Positions 63,930 through 64,000 of a stretch of 64,000 nt of DNA are shown piece by piece; position 1 is the first letter of the stretch; each line of letters opens with the position of its first letter. The stretch lies in assembly GCA_010356995.1 (NCBI GenBank), contig ML996690.1, positions 1,210,217 to 1,274,216 on the forward strand. The letters run 5' to 3'. The translations under genes were made by a program, and so were the position numbers. Source of the stretch: Trichodelitschia bisporula. Taxonomy: Eukaryota; Ascomycota; Dothideomycetes; Phaeotrichales; Phaeotrichaceae. The notes below the pieces were generated by a model. That model saw only the letters and a program-made list of their open reading frames with translations, was not told the origin of the DNA and ran no database searches.

Positions 63930-64000
63930 GGCTCAATGGTCTAGAGGTATGATTCTCGCTTCGGGCCATTCATTACTCCCCCCAGCCCAGCTGGGTTCCT
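63930..64000 (+). tRNA. tRNA-Pro (CGG), 5' part with intron, cut by window end
   Basis: GGCTCAATGGTCTAGAGGTA and TGATTCTCGCTTCGGG match the 5' half of tRNA-Pro: acceptor strand, D arm with the internal A box, and anticodon stem CTCGC with loop TTCGGG. The anticodon CGG is at 63962-63964. The next bases (CCATTCATTACTCC..) do not form the 3' anticodon stem, so an intron begins after base 37 at 63966. The intron's 3' end, the T arm and the acceptor 3' strand lie beyond the window. Confidence 0.85.

Noticed and set aside
1-64000. Search by eye for retroelement, DNA transposon or Polinton parts
   Set aside because: No reverse transcriptase, integrase, transposase or capsid motifs were noticed in any frame, and no long terminal repeats.
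1-64000. Secondary-metabolite gene cluster
   Set aside because: No polyketide synthase, NRPS, terpene synthase or typical tailoring genes; the neighbours are mainly housekeeping and carbohydrate-active genes.

Overview
The window is about 64 kb of nuclear DNA from a filamentous ascomycete (Pezizomycotina). The evidence is spliced genes with very short introns (mostly 40-60 nt, GTRNGY donors, CTAAC-type branch sites, YAG acceptors), a U2 snRNA gene, a tRNA-Pro gene with an intron, and fungal families such as Rtt109, NmrA, AA9 LPMO, subgroup-C GH18 chitinase, LysM and DUF1996 proteins. GC content is high with no clear sign of repeat-induced mutation. The exact class cannot be told from this sequence. 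All exon joins below were worked out by reading frames, splice consensus and recalled family sequences; no alignment or RNA data were available.

Layout. 0-7 kb: Rtt109 histone acetyltransferase (cut by the window edge), a 3.7 kb gene-poor stretch, then a secreted DUF1996 protein. 8-11 kb: a secreted AA8 cytochrome b protein and an AA9 lytic polysaccharide monooxygenase, transcribed divergently from one 0.7 kb spacer, plus a small uncharacterised gene. 11.8-16.4 kb: housekeeping genes (CFIm25, a thiolase-like protein, dephospho-CoA kinase). 16.7-25 kb: a chitin cluster with a 10-exon killer-toxin-like GH18 chitinase and two LysM proteins, and an unknown cytosolic protein. 25.5-25.7 kb: U2 snRNA. 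27-34.5 kb: L-asparaginase with an ankyrin tail, NmrA, and mitochondrial ribosomal protein bL19m.

35-49.4 kb is filled by one unbroken 14.3 kb reading frame for a giant, repeat-rich, probably membrane-anchored protein of about 4,770 residues that I do not recognise. It holds a 110-base assembly gap inside a tandem repeat. 50-64 kb: a glutamate-cysteine ligase, a local array of decaying F-box-like genes, ribokinase, YIH1/IMPACT, a small cysteine-rich membrane protein, a secreted Arg/Glu repeat protein, an apparently intact member of the F-box family, pICln, a small DUF4748-like membrane protein, and a partial tRNA-Pro.

Functional groupings: AA8 plus AA9 suggest oxidative polysaccharide attack with a local electron donor; the chitinase plus LysM genes form a known type of fungal chitin-attack or chitin-binding cluster; asparaginase and NmrA both concern nitrogen supply. 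The giant gene and the F-box array are the least explained parts.
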